A stretch of 64,000 bases of DNA from ZC4RG30 sp046047615 (GTDB lineage: Bacteria; Pseudomonadota; Gammaproteobacteria; Steroidobacterales; Steroidobacteraceae), in contig JBJOHO010000006.1 in NCBI GenBank assembly GCA_046047615.1, positions 124,001 through 188,000 on the forward strand, read 5' to 3'. This document shows, piece by piece, positions 1-9,801 of the stretch. Position numbers and translations under genes: made by a program. The notes below the pieces were generated by a model. The model was not told where the DNA came from. It ran no database searches and worked only from the letters and a program-made list of their open reading frames with translations. Each line of letters opens with the position of its first letter. Position 1 is the first letter of the stretch.

Positions 1-1533
1 GTGCAGCCCGGCCAGACCTTCAACCAGGCCTGGGTCAGCGCCACGCAGGAGCTGCTGCAGAACCGCCTCGGCGAGGAGGGCTACGCCTTTGCCAAGGTCG
101 ATCCGGTGCCCAAGCTCGATGACGAGAAGAAGGAGGTGTCCATCACCTTCCTGGTCGAGCCGGGCAAGCGTGTCTACGTCCGCCGGATCAATTTCGACGG
201 CGTCACGCGCACCAACGACCTTGTGCTGCGTCGCGAGATGCGCCAACTCGAGGGCAGCTGGCTGTCGAACCTGGCGCTGGAGCGCTCCAAGCAACGCATC
301 CAGCAGCTGGCCTACATCGAGAAGGTCGAGTTCGAGAAGGAAAAGGTCGAGGGCACCGACGATCTGGTCGACGTCAAGTACACGATCAAGGAAGGGCCGA
401 GTGCGCAGCTCTCCGGCGGCATCGGCTACTCCGCCTCCTACTCATTCATGCTCAACGGCAGCTATGCCGACAGCAACTTCATGGGTACCGGCAAGCGCGT
501 GGCGGCCGAGATCAACGCTGGCGCCTACAGCCAGGTCTACAGCTTCTCGCACACCGATCCCTACACCAGCATCGACAACCTGTCGCGCACGGTCAGCCTG
601 CGTTACAGCGATGTCACGCAGTTCGTGTCGGCGTCCTCCGATTTCTCCTCGAAGACCTTGGCACTGGGCCTCGAGTATGGTTACCCGATCACCGAGTTCC
701 AGGGCATCCGGCTGGGCGCCACGCTCCAGCAGGCCCAGCTGCTGACCACGTCCAGCGGTTCGGCACTGCAGGCGCGCGAATGGGTGCAGCAGAACGGCAA
801 GGCCTACGCCCGCAGCGCCGTCGACGAGTTCGGCAACATCTTCGAGTTCTACGGCAGCGAGTTCAGCACCATCGAGTTGTCCGCCGGCTGGTTCATGAAC
901 AGCCTCAACCGCGGCCTGTTCCCGGACCGCGGCATGCGCCACGCGCTGTCGCTGTCCACGACCTTGCCGGGCAGCAACGTCGAGTACTGGGTCGCCAGCT
1001 ATGACTACGTCCAGTACATCCCGATCTGGCGCCGCCTCACGGGCGCCATCCAGTTGCGCGGCGCCTACGGTGACGCCTTGGGCGACACCACCGGCCTGCC
1101 CCCGTTCCGCCAGTTCTACGGTGGCGGACCGGATTCGGTGCGCGGCTACCGCGAGAGCCGCCTGGGCCCGAAGGACAACTTCGGCAACCCCTATGGCGGA
1201 AACATGATGGTGCTGGCGCGGGGCGAGTTGGTGCTTCCGATGCCGGAAAAGTGGCAAACCAGCGCCCGGGTCAGCCTGTTCTACGACGTTGGCAACGTGT
1301 TCTCCACCAACAAGAACATCAAGTTCTACGGCCGGGATGGCGTGACGCCGGTAACCTACGATTTCAAATATGATAATTTGCGCCACTCGACCGGCTTGGC
1401 CGTGCAGTGGCTGGCGCCGCTGGGCATTTTCCGCTTCAGCTACGCGCTGCCGCTCAATGCCGCCAAGGGCGACAATGTCGTCTTCCCGGATGAGAAAGAG
1501 CAGTTCCAGTTCTCGGTCGGCCAGGCGTTCTGA
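1..1533 (+). CDS. bamA: BamA, outer-membrane protein assembly factor (3' part)
   Basis: Core subunit of the BAM complex, which folds beta-barrel proteins into the outer membrane. The window begins inside the gene: 510 residues are present where full-length BamA has roughly 770-800, so the signal peptide and the first POTRA domains lie upstream. Residues about 1-55 look like the end of POTRA4, 57-135 are POTRA5 (begins VYVRRINFDG), and the rest is the 16-strand barrel. The conserved VRGY loop motif follows GGGPDS at about residue 380, and the protein ends in phenylalanine, as outer-membrane barrels do. The GTG at base 1 is only where the frame enters the window and is not a start codon. skp follows 39 bases downstream, the usual partner order. 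Confidence 0.97.
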   Translation: MQPGQTFNQAWVSATQELLQNRLGEEGYAFAKVDPVPKLDDEKKEVSITFLVEPGKRVYVRRINFDGVTRTNDLVLRREMRQLEGSWLSNLALERSKQRIQQLAYIEKVEFEKEKVEGTDDLVDVKYTIKEGPSAQLSGGIGYSASYSFMLNGSYADSNFMGTGKRVAAEINAGAYSQVYSFSHTDPYTSIDNLSRTVSLRYSDVTQFVSASSDFSSKTLALGLEYGYPITEFQGIRLGATLQQAQLLTTSSGSALQAREWVQQNGKAYARSAVDEFGNIFEFYGSEFSTIELSAGWFMNSLNRGLFPDRGMRHALSLSTTLPGSNVEYWVASYDYVQYIPIWRRLTGAIQLRGAYGDALGDTTGLPPFRQFYGGGPDSVRGYRESRLGPKDNFGNPYGGNMMVLARGELVLPMPEKWQTSARVSLFYDVGNVFSTNKNIKFYGRDGVTPVTYDFKYDNLRHSTGLAVQWLAPLGIFRFSYALPLNAAKGDNVVFPDEKEQFQFSVGQAF

Positions 1534-1572
1534 CCGGCTTTGGCCGGCCCTACAAGAAGAGGTTCAAGCGTG

Positions 1573-2115
1573 ATGCGCATTGCGAAGCTGTTGGTTCCGG
1601 GCCTGTTGGCCGCCGTGGCATTGGTTGCGCCGGCGCAGGCCGAGATCAAGGTCGGCGTGGTCAATTTCGGCCGCCTTCTGCAGGAGTCGCCGCAGGCGAA
1701 GGTCGCCTTTGATGCGCTGCAGGCGGAGTTCGCCCCGCGCGAGGCCGACATCAACCGCCTCAACGGCACGCTCAAGGGCAAGCAGGACCGTCTCCAGAAG
1801 GACGGCGCCACGATGAGCGAGGCGCAGCGTTCCACCGCCGAGAAGGAACTCCGCGATGGCGCCCGCGACCTGCAGCGCAAGCAGCAGGAAGTGCAGGACG
1901 ACTTCAACGCCCGCCGCAACGAGGAAATGTCCAAGTTGCAGCGCACGCTCCTCGAGGAGGTCAACGCCTACTCAAAGGCGCAGGGCTTCGATCTGGTGCT
2001 GGCAGAGGGTTATGTCTTCGCGAGCCCGACGCTCGACATCACCGGGCCGGTGCTTGCGGCGCTGCAGGCCCGACGCCCGGCGGCGGCTGCCGCGGCCAAG
2101 CCTGCGGCCAAGTAA
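1573..2115 (+). CDS. skp: Skp/OmpH periplasmic chaperone
   Basis: Periplasmic holdase that carries unfolded outer-membrane proteins from the Sec translocon to BamA. The protein is 180 residues: a signal peptide of about 23 residues ending AQA, then EIKVGVVNF, the typical first strand of the OmpH family. A long charged helical region (about residues 50-130, rich in E, K, R and Q) would form the tentacle-like coiled coil. The C-terminus is an alanine-rich tail (RPAAAAAAKPAAK) longer than strictly needed. ATG 1573 is preferred over an upstream TTG at 1540 because it starts the signal peptide directly and has the purine-rich AAGAAGAGG about 10 bases before it. It sits between bamA and lpxD in the conserved envelope operon. 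Confidence 0.95.
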   Translation: MRIAKLLVPGLLAAVALVAPAQAEIKVGVVNFGRLLQESPQAKVAFDALQAEFAPREADINRLNGTLKGKQDRLQKDGATMSEAQRSTAEKELRDGARDLQRKQQEVQDDFNARRNEEMSKLQRTLLEEVNAYSKAQGFDLVLAEGYVFASPTLDITGPVLAALQARRPAAAAAAKPAAK

Positions 2116-2139
2116 CCGCAAGTCGACCCGGACGCTGCA

Positions 2140-3183
2140 GTGCCTGCCACGCTAGGCGAGCTTGCCGTCCGGTTCGGCTGCGAACTGCGCGGTGACCCGG
2201 ACCAGGTCATCAGTGCTGCAGGTCCCTTGGATGGCGGCGCCTCGGTGGTCGCTTTTGCGGCCAGCGCCGCCTGGCTTGAGGCCCTGCGGCATTCCAACGC
2301 CGGGGCAGTGATCGTCGATGCCAAGTTGGCTGCGAAGTCAACTGGCCCCGTCCTCGTCTGCGCCAATCCCCACGCCACCTTCGCCCGGGTTGCCGCGTGG
2401 CTTCACCCGGAGCCTGCCTGTCCGGCAGGAGTCCACCCCAGCGCGGTGGTCGACCCTGCGGCCCACATCGACCCGTCCGCGCATGTGGGCGCGCTCTGCG
2501 TCATCGAGGCCGGCGCACGCTTGGGTCCACGCGTTGTGGTCGGGCCGCAGTGCCACGTTGGGCGGGGCGCCGTACTGGCTGAAGACGTGCGCCTGCGTGA
2601 ACGCGTCACGGTCTGCCACGGAGTGCAGCTTGGCGCACGCAGCCTGCTGCATCCCGGGTGCGTGATCGGTTCCGACGGTTTCGGCAATGCCCGCGAGCCC
2701 CAGGGCTGGGTCAAGGTGCCGCAACTGGGCAGCGTGACAGTGGGCTGCGACGTGGAGATCGGTGCCAACACCACGATCGACCGCGGTGCACTGGGCGACA
2801 CGGTCATCGGCGATGGCGTGCGTCTCGACAACCAGATCCAGGTGGGCCACAACGTCGTCATCGGTGAGCACACTGCCATCGCGGCCGGTACGGGCATTGC
2901 CGGCAGCGCGATCATCGGCCGCCGCTGCATGATCGGCGGCGCCGTTGGCATCAACGGCCACATCACGATCTGCGACGACGTGGTGCTCACGGGTGCCAGC
3001 CAGGTCTCGGCGTCCCTGCACAAGCCGGGTCTCTACTCCAGCACCTTGCCGGTCGAGGAAGCGCGCACGTGGCGACGCATCGTTGGCCGGCTCAAGCGTA
3101 TCGACAACATGGTGGGCCGGCTGACCGCGCTGGAGCGCGCCACCGGCCTTGCCGCGCAGCGACAGGAAGACGCCGATGAATAG
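2140..3183 (+). CDS. lpxD: LpxD, UDP-3-O-acyl-glucosamine N-acyltransferase
   Basis: Third step of lipid A synthesis: transfers a 3-hydroxyacyl chain from ACP to the 2-amine of UDP-3-O-acylglucosamine. The 347 residues show the uridine-binding N-terminal domain (1-100), then left-handed beta-helix hexapeptide repeats (about 100-290; for example IGANTTIDRGALGDTVIGDG) and a C-terminal helix. The catalytic histidine is in QVGHNVVIGEH (His237). GTG start; no strong Shine-Dalgarno is visible, but the N-terminus fits the family. The last 8 bases overlap the start of fabZ, so the two are probably translationally coupled. Confidence 0.97.
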   Translation: MPATLGELAVRFGCELRGDPDQVISAAGPLDGGASVVAFAASAAWLEALRHSNAGAVIVDAKLAAKSTGPVLVCANPHATFARVAAWLHPEPACPAGVHPSAVVDPAAHIDPSAHVGALCVIEAGARLGPRVVVGPQCHVGRGAVLAEDVRLRERVTVCHGVQLGARSLLHPGCVIGSDGFGNAREPQGWVKVPQLGSVTVGCDVEIGANTTIDRGALGDTVIGDGVRLDNQIQVGHNVVIGEHTAIAAGTGIAGSAIIGRRCMIGGAVGINGHITICDDVVLTGASQVSASLHKPGLYSSTLPVEEARTWRRIVGRLKRIDNMVGRLTALERATGLAAQRQEDADE

Positions 3184-3652
3184 CCCGCACGTCCTCGACA
3201 TCCACGCCATCCTCCGCTACCTGCCGCACCGCTATCCCTTCCTGCTGGTGGACCGCGTGCTGGAACTGCAGGCGGGCGAGAGCATCAAGGCGCTGAAGAA
3301 CGTCACGTTCAACGAACCGCAGTTCACCGGGCATTTCCCGGAACGCCCCGTGATGCCGGGCGTGCTGATCCTCGAGGCGCTGGCCCAGGTCGCCGGCATC
3401 CTCACCTACGCGACCTTGCGCAAGGTGCCCAATGCGGGAACGCGTTTCTATTTCGCCGGCATCGACAAGGCGCGTTTCCGGCGACCGGTGATTCCGGGTG
3501 ACCAGCTCGTGCTCACGGCCAAGGTCGAGCGCAACATGAAGGGCATCTGGAAACTGTCCACGGTCGCTTTCGTCGATGACGAGGAGGCCTGTTCCGCGGA
3601 GATGATGCTGTTCCCGGACGCGGACAATGCCACTCCCATGGACGTGGGCTGA
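3176..3652 (+). CDS. fabZ: FabZ, 3-hydroxyacyl-ACP dehydratase
   Basis: Dehydrates 3-hydroxyacyl-ACP in fatty acid elongation. It competes with LpxA and LpxD for the same acyl-ACP pool, which explains its place inside the lpx operon. The protein is 158 residues with a hot-dog fold. The catalytic pair is visible: His53 in FTGHFPERP and Glu67 in GVLILEALAQ. The start at ATG 3176 lies inside the end of lpxD (8-base overlap); an upstream in-frame start at 3149 would only add nine non-conserved residues. Followed after 9 bases by lpxA. Confidence 0.97.
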   Translation: MNSPHVLDIHAILRYLPHRYPFLLVDRVLELQAGESIKALKNVTFNEPQFTGHFPERPVMPGVLILEALAQVAGILTYATLRKVPNAGTRFYFAGIDKARFRRPVIPGDQLVLTAKVERNMKGIWKLSTVAFVDDEEACSAEMMLFPDADNATPMDVG

Positions 3653-3661
3653 GGAGGGCGG

Positions 3662-4438
3662 ATGGCCAGGATCGATCCCCGGGCGGTGGTCTCGCCCAAG
3701 GCGCAGGTCGCCGACGATGCTGAAATAGGCGCTTTCGCCTTCATCGGCGACGACGTGGTCATCGGACCGCGTTGCGTCATCGCGCCCCACGCCGTGGTGA
3801 AAGGTCCGACGGTGCTTGGGGCCGACAACCAGGTCTTCCAGTTCGCCTCGCTGGGTGATGCGCCGCAGGACAAGAAATACAAGGGCGAACCGACGCGGCT
3901 GGAGATCGGTGACCGCAACATCTTCCGCGAATACTGCACAGTCAACCGCGGCACGGTCACCGGCACCGGCGTCACACGCCTTGGCGATGACAACATGCTG
4001 CTGGCCTACACGCACGTTGGCCACGACTGCCAATTGGGCAGCCGCATCGTGCTGTCCAACCTGGTGATGCTCGGCGGCCATGTGGAGCTGGGCGACTGGG
4101 TCATCATGAGCGGCTATGCCGGCGCCCACCAGTTCTGCAAGATCGGCGCGCATGCGTTCATCGGCAACAACACGGCGGTCACCCGCGACGTGCCACCCTA
4201 CGTCCTGGCCACGGGACACCCGGCCGAGCCGCGCAGCATCAATTCCGAAGGCCTGAAGCGCCGCGGCTTCAGCCCGGAGCAGATCCGCAACATCAAGAAC
4301 GCCTACCGCGTGCTCTACCGCAGCGACCTGCGCCTCGAGGACGCCATGGAGCGGCTTCAGGCCCTTGCTGCCGAACAGGAGGAGCTGCGGATCTTCGTCG
4401 ACTTCATCGGCAAGGCCACGCGCAGCCTCGTGCGGTAG
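3662..4438 (+). CDS. lpxA: LpxA, UDP-GlcNAc O-acyltransferase
   Basis: First step of lipid A synthesis: acylates the 3-OH of UDP-GlcNAc from 3-hydroxyacyl-ACP. The protein is 258 residues, close to the 262 of E. coli. The N-terminal two thirds is a left-handed beta-helix; the catalytic histidine is His121 in THVGHDCQLG, and the acyl-chain region holds AGAHQFCKIGAHAFIG. The C-terminal helical bundle ends near the stop. The start is supported by a strong GGAGGG Shine-Dalgarno at about 3652-3658. lpxB begins 6 bases after the stop. Confidence 0.98.
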   Translation: MARIDPRAVVSPKAQVADDAEIGAFAFIGDDVVIGPRCVIAPHAVVKGPTVLGADNQVFQFASLGDAPQDKKYKGEPTRLEIGDRNIFREYCTVNRGTVTGTGVTRLGDDNMLLAYTHVGHDCQLGSRIVLSNLVMLGGHVELGDWVIMSGYAGAHQFCKIGAHAFIGNNTAVTRDVPPYVLATGHPAEPRSINSEGLKRRGFSPEQIRNIKNAYRVLYRSDLRLEDAMERLQALAAEQEELRIFVDFIGKATRSLVR

Positions 4439-4444
4439 CCGCGG

Positions 4445-5599
4445 ATGGCGCGGCCTTTGCGTTTCGCACTGGTGGCCGGGGAGGCCTCCGGGGATCTCCT
4501 CGGGGCAGCCCTGATGGAGGCCTTGCGCGAGTTGCGGCCCGACTGCCAGTTCGTCGGCGTCGCGGGTCCGCGCATGGCTGCGGCCGGTTGCCGGCCTCTG
4601 GCCCGTGCCGAAGAACTTGCGGTGATGGGGCTGGCCGAGATCCTGCGCCACCTGCCACGCCTGCTGCGCCTGCGCCGGGATGTCATGTCAGCGCTGCTGG
4701 CAGATCCGCCCGACGTGTTCGTGGGTATCGACGCGCCCGAGTTCAACCTGCGACTTGCCGCGCGACTCAAGCAGGCAGGCATTCCGGTTGTGCAGTACGT
4801 CAGTCCCCAGGTCTGGGCGTGGCGGCAGGGACGTGTGCGGCACATCGCGGCAGCGGTGGATCGCGTGCTGTGCCTGTTGCCTTTCGAGACGCCGTTTTAC
4901 GCCGCGCATGCGGTCCGGGCGGAGTTCGTCGGTCACCCGCTGGCCGACCAGATTCCGCTGGAGGTCGATAAAGCCGCTGCCAGGCGTGCGCTGGGCCTTC
5001 CGGAGTCCGGACAGGTGGTGGCCCTGCTGCCGGGCAGCCGCCTGGGCGAGGTCAGCCGCCTGGGTGCCGACTTCGCGGCCACGGCGGCACTGCTGGCCGC
5101 GCAGCGCGGCGCGTCGGCACCGACATTCATCGCACCGATGGCCACACCGGCTGTCCAGCAGGTCTTTGCGGCCCAGGTGGCCGCCGCGGGGGCGCCGGTG
5201 CGTTTGCTGGAAGGCCAGGCGCGGCAGGCGCTGATCGCCGCCGACGTCGTGCTGGTGACCTCGGGCACGGCGACCCTGGAGACCCTGCTGTGCAAACGGC
5301 CGATGGTCGTGGCCTATCGCGTGGCGCCGCTGACGGCCTGGATCGTGCGTGGCCTGGGCCTGGTCAAGGTGCCGTACTGCTCCCAACCCAACCTGTTGGC
5401 CAACGAACCGCTGGTGCCCGAGTTCCTGCAGGAGCAGGTGACGCCGCCGACGCTCGCCGCTGCCGTGGCCGCCCAGCTTGACGATCCGGCCTTGCGCCTG
5501 CGCCTGCAGGAGCGCTTCCTCGCCATGCACCGGCAGTTGCGGCAGGACGGGGCACGGGCGGCTGCGCGGGCGGTGCTGGACTGCCTGCCCGCTCCATGA
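4445..5599 (+). CDS. lpxB: LpxB, lipid-A-disaccharide synthase
   Basis: Glycosyltransferase (GT19) that joins UDP-diacylglucosamine to lipid X to give the lipid A disaccharide, acting at the inner face of the inner membrane. 384 residues, normal length. Family signatures visible: LVAGEASGDLLGAALM at the N-terminus, YVSPQVWAW near residue 120, LLPGSRLGEV near 195 and SGTATLETLL near 275. The stop overlaps the rnhB ATG (ATGA), so lpxB and rnhB are coupled. Confidence 0.98.
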   Translation: MARPLRFALVAGEASGDLLGAALMEALRELRPDCQFVGVAGPRMAAAGCRPLARAEELAVMGLAEILRHLPRLLRLRRDVMSALLADPPDVFVGIDAPEFNLRLAARLKQAGIPVVQYVSPQVWAWRQGRVRHIAAAVDRVLCLLPFETPFYAAHAVRAEFVGHPLADQIPLEVDKAAARRALGLPESGQVVALLPGSRLGEVSRLGADFAATAALLAAQRGASAPTFIAPMATPAVQQVFAAQVAAAGAPVRLLEGQARQALIAADVVLVTSGTATLETLLCKRPMVVAYRVAPLTAWIVRGLGLVKVPYCSQPNLLANEPLVPEFLQEQVTPPTLAAAVAAQLDDPALRLRLQERFLAMHRQLRQDGARAAARAVLDCLPAP

Positions 5600-6189
5600 G
5601 GCTGCTGGTTGCCGGCGTTGATGAGGCCGGTCGCGGCCCCCTCGCCGGACCCGTACACGCCGCGGCCGTGATCCTCGACCCCGACCACCCGGTGCCGGGC
5701 CTGCGGGACTCCAAACAGCTGGGCGAGCCGGCGCGCGAGGCGCTGGCGGCACTGGTGCAGGAGCGCGCGCTGGCCTGGTGCGTGGGCGTGGCCGAGGTCG
5801 AGGAAATTGATCGGCTGAACATCCTCCAGGCCACGCTGCTGGCCATGCAGAGGGCGGTGCGCGGGTTGGGACTGCGCCCGGGCCTGGTGCAGGTGGACGG
5901 CAACCGGCTGCCGGCCCTGGAGGGGCTGTGCGGGCGCGCCGAGACCATCGTCAAGGGTGATGCCAAGGTCGCTGCGATCAGTGCCGCGTCCATCCTGGCC
6001 AAGGTTTCCCGCGACCGCCACATGACCGAACTCGACCGGCTCCATCCGGGGTACCAGCTGGCGGTCCACAAGGGGTACCCTACGTCAGCGCATCTGGCCG
6101 CGTTGGCGCGGTTGGGTCCGTCTCCCGTCCATCGCCGCAGCTTTGCGCCGGTGCGTGCTGTCCTCGAGGCTGCCGTGCCGGCCCGCTGA
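5596..6189 (+). CDS. rnhB: RnhB, ribonuclease HII
   Basis: Cuts RNA in RNA-DNA hybrids and removes misincorporated ribonucleotides from DNA. 197 residues, normal length. The active-site motif DEAGRGPLAG begins at Asp9; the other metal ligands are expected in LVQVDGNRLP and IVKGDAKVAA. The family motif AAISAASILAKVSRD follows. The 4-base overlap with lpxB and short gap to dnaE put it in the conserved lpxB-rnhB-dnaE arrangement. Confidence 0.97.
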   Translation: MRLLVAGVDEAGRGPLAGPVHAAAVILDPDHPVPGLRDSKQLGEPAREALAALVQERALAWCVGVAEVEEIDRLNILQATLLAMQRAVRGLGLRPGLVQVDGNRLPALEGLCGRAETIVKGDAKVAAISAASILAKVSRDRHMTELDRLHPGYQLAVHKGYPTSAHLAALARLGPSPVHRRSFAPVRAVLEAAVPAR

Positions 6190-6201
6190 CCCCGCAACGC
6201 C

Positions 6202-9200
6202 GTGTCCCAGACTTTCCTCCACCTCCGCGTCCACACTGAATACTCACTGGTCGACAGCGTCGTGCGCGTCCCGGACCTGATGGACGCCGTGGCGGAGGCC
6301 GGCATGGCGGCGGTTGCCCTCACCGACGAATCCAACCTGTTTGCCTTGGTCAAGTTCTACAAGGCGGCGCTGGCCAAAGGCATCAAGCCGCTGATCGGCG
6401 TGGACCTGTGGCTTGCCGAAGCCGGGGAACGCGATCCCCCGTCGCGGCTCACGCTGCTGTGCATGGATGAGCCGGGCTACCTCAACCTGTCGCGACTGGT
6501 CAGCCGGGCCTACCTTGAAGGCCAGCGCAAGGACACGCCGCGGGTCGAGCGGGACTGGCTGACCCCCGAAACCGTGGCGGGCCTCATTGCCCTGTCCGGC
6601 GCCGCGGAAGGGGATGTCGGCAGGGCACTGGTGGCGGGACGCCCCGCCGAAGCCCGGCGTCTCGCCCGGGCCTGGGACGAACTGTTTCCGGCGCGCTATT
6701 ACCTGGAGTTGCAGCGCCTCGGACGTGCCGGGGAAGAGCAATGGGTCGCGGCCACCGTGGCGCTGGCGCAGGATCTCGCGCTGCCGGTGGTGGCCACCAA
6801 CGACGTGCGTTTCCTCAAGGCCGAGGATTTCGAGGCCCACGAAGCGCGCGTTTGCATCCACGATGGCAACCAGCTGGCCGACCCGTCGCGGCCGCGCCGG
6901 TACACGCGGCAGCAGTACCTGCGCACGCCCGAGGAAATGGCGCTGCTGTTTGCCGACCTGCCCGAAGCCCTGGCCAACACGGTGGCCATCGCTCGACGCT
7001 GCAGCCTGCCGCTGAAGCTGGGTCAACCCCGGCTGCCGGACTACCCCACGCCCTCCGGCGAGAGCGCCGACGAGCATATCCGGGACCTGTCGCAACGCGG
7101 TCTCGAGGCCCGCTGGGCGGCGCGCCCTCAAGGTTGGTTGGACAGCGGACGCCGCACGCTCTACCAGGCCCGCCTGGACCGCGAACTCGATGTCATCTGC
7201 AAGATGGGGTTTGCCGGCTACTTCCTGATCGTGGCCGATTTCATCCGCTGGTCGCGCGACAACGGCGTGCCGGTCGGCCCGGGACGCGGCTCCGGCGCCG
7301 GCTCCCTGGTGGCCTGGGTGCTCGGCATCACCGACCTCGACCCGATCGAGCACGAACTGCTGTTCGAGCGCTTCCTCAATCCGGAACGCGTCTCGATGCC
7401 GGACTTCGACGTGGACTTCTGCATGGAAGGCCGCGACCGGGTCATCGCCTATGTCGCCGACAAGTACGGCCGCGACCGCGTGTCGCAGATCATCACGCAC
7501 GGCACCATGGCGGCCAAGGCGGTGGTGCGCGACGTGGGACGTGTGCTGGGCCATGCCTACGGCTTCGTCGACCGCATCGCCAAACTGGTGCCCTTCGAGG
7601 TCGGGATCACGCTCGACCAGGCGCTGGCCAAGGAACCCGAGCTCAAGGCGCTCTACGACGGCGACGACGAGGTGCGGGCGCTGCTCGACCTGGCGCGCTC
7701 GCTCGAGGGGCTTGCGCGCAACGCCGGCATGCACGCCGGTGGCGTGGTCATCGCGCCCTCGGTGCTCACCGACTTCACGCCGCTGTACTGCGAAGCCGGC
7801 AGCCGCAGCCTGGTCAGCCAGCTCGACAAGGACGACGTCGAGGCGGCCGGCCTGGTCAAGTTCGATTTCCTCGGCCTGCGCACGCTCACGGTCATCGACC
7901 GCGCGGTGGATCTGATCAACCAGCGGCGGGCCGCAGCCGGCGAGGCTCCGCTCGACCTCAACGCCGTCCCCATGGACGACGTCGCCACCTACAACCTGCT
8001 CAAGTCGGGCCGCACGACTGCCGTGTTCCAGCTCGAATCCGGCGGCATGAAGGACCTGATCCGCCGCCTGAAGCCGGACCGCTTCGAGGACGTGGTGGCC
8101 TTGGTCGCGCTGTTCAGGCCCGGTCCGCTGCAGTCCGGCATGGTCGACGATTTCATCACCCGCAAGCACAGTCCCGTGGGCACGGCCATCGACTACCTGC
8201 ACCCGACGCTGCAAGGCATCCTTGAGCCGACCTACGGCGTGATCCTGTACCAGGAACAGGTCATGCAGATCGCCCAGGTGCTGTCTGGGTACACGCTGGG
8301 TGGCGCCGACCTGCTGCGCCGTGCCATGGGCAAGAAGAAGCCCGAGGAGATGGCCAAGCAGCGCGCGGGCTTTGTCGAAGGCGCCGTGCAGCGCGGCGTG
8401 GACGGTGCCCGGGCAGCGTGGATTTTCGACCTGATCGAGAAATTCGCGGGCTATGGTTTCAACAAGTCGCACTCGGCCGCCTACGCGCTGCTGTCCTACC
8501 AGACCGCATGGCTCAAGGCGCATCATCCGGCGGCGTTCATGGCCGCCGTCCTGACCTCCGACATCGATCACACGGACAAGGTCGTCACCTTCATTGACGA
8601 GTGCAACAGCCTTGGGCTCGATCTCTTGCCGCCGGACATCAACGCCTCGCGCCACGCCTTCACCGTGGCCGACGAGCGCACGCTGCGCTACGGGCTTGGC
8701 GCGATCCGCGGCGTGGGCCAGGGCGTGGTCGAGGCACTCGTCGCCGAGCGCGAAGCCCAGGGGCCTTTCCGCGACCTTGAGGATCTGTGCCGCCGCATGG
8801 ACCTGGGCAAGCTCAACCGGCGTGTGCTTGAGGCGCTGGTGAAGTCCGGCAGCCTCGATGGGCTGGGCAGCAACCGCGCAACCCTGATGGCGCGGCTGGG
8901 CGAGGCGATGCAGGCGGGTGAGCAGGCTGCGCGCGCGCGTGTCAGCGGCCAGGTGGATTTCTTTGGTGTCGCGCTGGCGCCTGCCGCGCCCGCACCCTCC
9001 GGCATGCGTCGCGACGCGCTGCCGGAATGGAACCAGGCGCAACGGCTGGCCGGCGAGCGCGAGACACTTGGGCTGTTCCTCACCGGGCATCCGATCGGCC
9101 GCTATGAACGCGAGTTGCCGCGGCTGGTCTCCGCCCGCGTCGGCGATCTTGCCACCGAGCGTCCGCCGGCCGAAGGCGAGGGCGGGCGCTTCCACGGCGG

Positions 9201-9717
9201 CCGCGTCGTCACCGTGGCAGGCTTGGTGCTCGAGCTGCGCAAGCGGGGCAACCGCAACAGTTTCATCCTCGACGACCGCACCGGCCGCATGGAGGTCGCC
9301 TTGTACGAGGAGCAGTGGAACCAGTACCGCGACGTCTGCAGCAAGGATGCCCTCGTGCTGGTGGAAGGCAACCTCCGCTGGGACGACTTCAACAGCGCCT
9401 GGCGCATCGTCGCGCGGCGGGTGCAGTCGCTGGATGCCGTGCGCGAGGCACAGGCCCGCAAGCTGGTGCTGCGCTGGGAGGCCGGTGATGCGGCAACCGC
9501 CGCGGCACGTGTGCGCGCGCTGGCCAACCTGCTGCAGGCTTACCGGCCCGGCGACTGCGAGATCCTCGTGCGTTACGAGGGCAGTGGGGCCAGCGGCCTG
9601 CTGGCACTGGGCGGGAATTGGACGGTCCGCCCCGCGCCCGAACTCATGGAAGCGCTCGAACCGCTGGTCGGCGTCGACGGCATGCAGTTGCTGTACTCAC
9701 CGGCCGGCACGCACTGA
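6202..9717 (+). CDS. dnaE: DnaE, DNA polymerase III alpha subunit
   Basis: Catalytic subunit of the replicative polymerase. 1171 residues (E. coli 1160). The N-terminal PHP domain starts FLHLRVHTEYSLVDS. The palm carries the metal-binding aspartates Asp403 and Asp405 in MPDFDVDF. The fingers region includes GRGSGAGSLVAWVLGITDLDP, shortened here as GRGSGAGSLVAW. A helix-hairpin-helix region and an OB fold (about 1000-1070) precede the C-terminal tau-binding end. The start is GTG 6202, 12 bases after rnhB; the adjacent sequence matches the family N-terminus, so no earlier start is needed. Confidence 0.98.
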   Translation: MSQTFLHLRVHTEYSLVDSVVRVPDLMDAVAEAGMAAVALTDESNLFALVKFYKAALAKGIKPLIGVDLWLAEAGERDPPSRLTLLCMDEPGYLNLSRLVSRAYLEGQRKDTPRVERDWLTPETVAGLIALSGAAEGDVGRALVAGRPAEARRLARAWDELFPARYYLELQRLGRAGEEQWVAATVALAQDLALPVVATNDVRFLKAEDFEAHEARVCIHDGNQLADPSRPRRYTRQQYLRTPEEMALLFADLPEALANTVAIARRCSLPLKLGQPRLPDYPTPSGESADEHIRDLSQRGLEARWAARPQGWLDSGRRTLYQARLDRELDVICKMGFAGYFLIVADFIRWSRDNGVPVGPGRGSGAGSLVAWVLGITDLDPIEHELLFERFLNPERVSMPDFDVDFCMEGRDRVIAYVADKYGRDRVSQIITHGTMAAKAVVRDVGRVLGHAYGFVDRIAKLVPFEVGITLDQALAKEPELKALYDGDDEVRALLDLARSLEGLARNAGMHAGGVVIAPSVLTDFTPLYCEAGSRSLVSQLDKDDVEAAGLVKFDFLGLRTLTVIDRAVDLINQRRAAAGEAPLDLNAVPMDDVATYNLLKSGRTTAVFQLESGGMKDLIRRLKPDRFEDVVALVALFRPGPLQSGMVDDFITRKHSPVGTAIDYLHPTLQGILEPTYGVILYQEQVMQIAQVLSGYTLGGADLLRRAMGKKKPEEMAKQRAGFVEGAVQRGVDGARAAWIFDLIEKFAGYGFNKSHSAAYALLSYQTAWLKAHHPAAFMAAVLTSDIDHTDKVVTFIDECNSLGLDLLPPDINASRHAFTVADERTLRYGLGAIRGVGQGVVEALVAEREAQGPFRDLEDLCRRMDLGKLNRRVLEALVKSGSLDGLGSNRATLMARLGEAMQAGEQAARARVSGQVDFFGVALAPAAPAPSGMRRDALPEWNQAQRLAGERETLGLFLTGHPIGRYERELPRLVSARVGDLATERPPAEGEGGRFHGGRVVTVAGLVLELRKRGNRNSFILDDRTGRMEVALYEEQWNQYRDVCSKDALVLVEGNLRWDDFNSAWRIVARRVQSLDAVREAQARKLVLRWEAGDAATAAARVRALANLLQAYRPGDCEILVRYEGSGASGLLALGGNWTVRPAPELMEALEPLVGVDGMQLLYSPAGTH

Positions 9718-9801
9718 GAGCTGCATCCCGCGGCGCCGCGGCTTGCTGCCGCCCGGGCCGCCCCGGTACCCTTTGCGGTCATTCCGATTCCCGAGAACCC
9801 C

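Noticed and set aside
6244..9195. 983-residue open frame antisense to dnaE
   Set aside because: It lies opposite a clear dnaE and has no domain signature; long antisense frames are expected in GC-rich DNA.
9728..9741. Perfect 14-base GC palindrome before accA as a terminator
   Set aside because: It has no loop and no T-run; at this base composition such palindromes arise easily.
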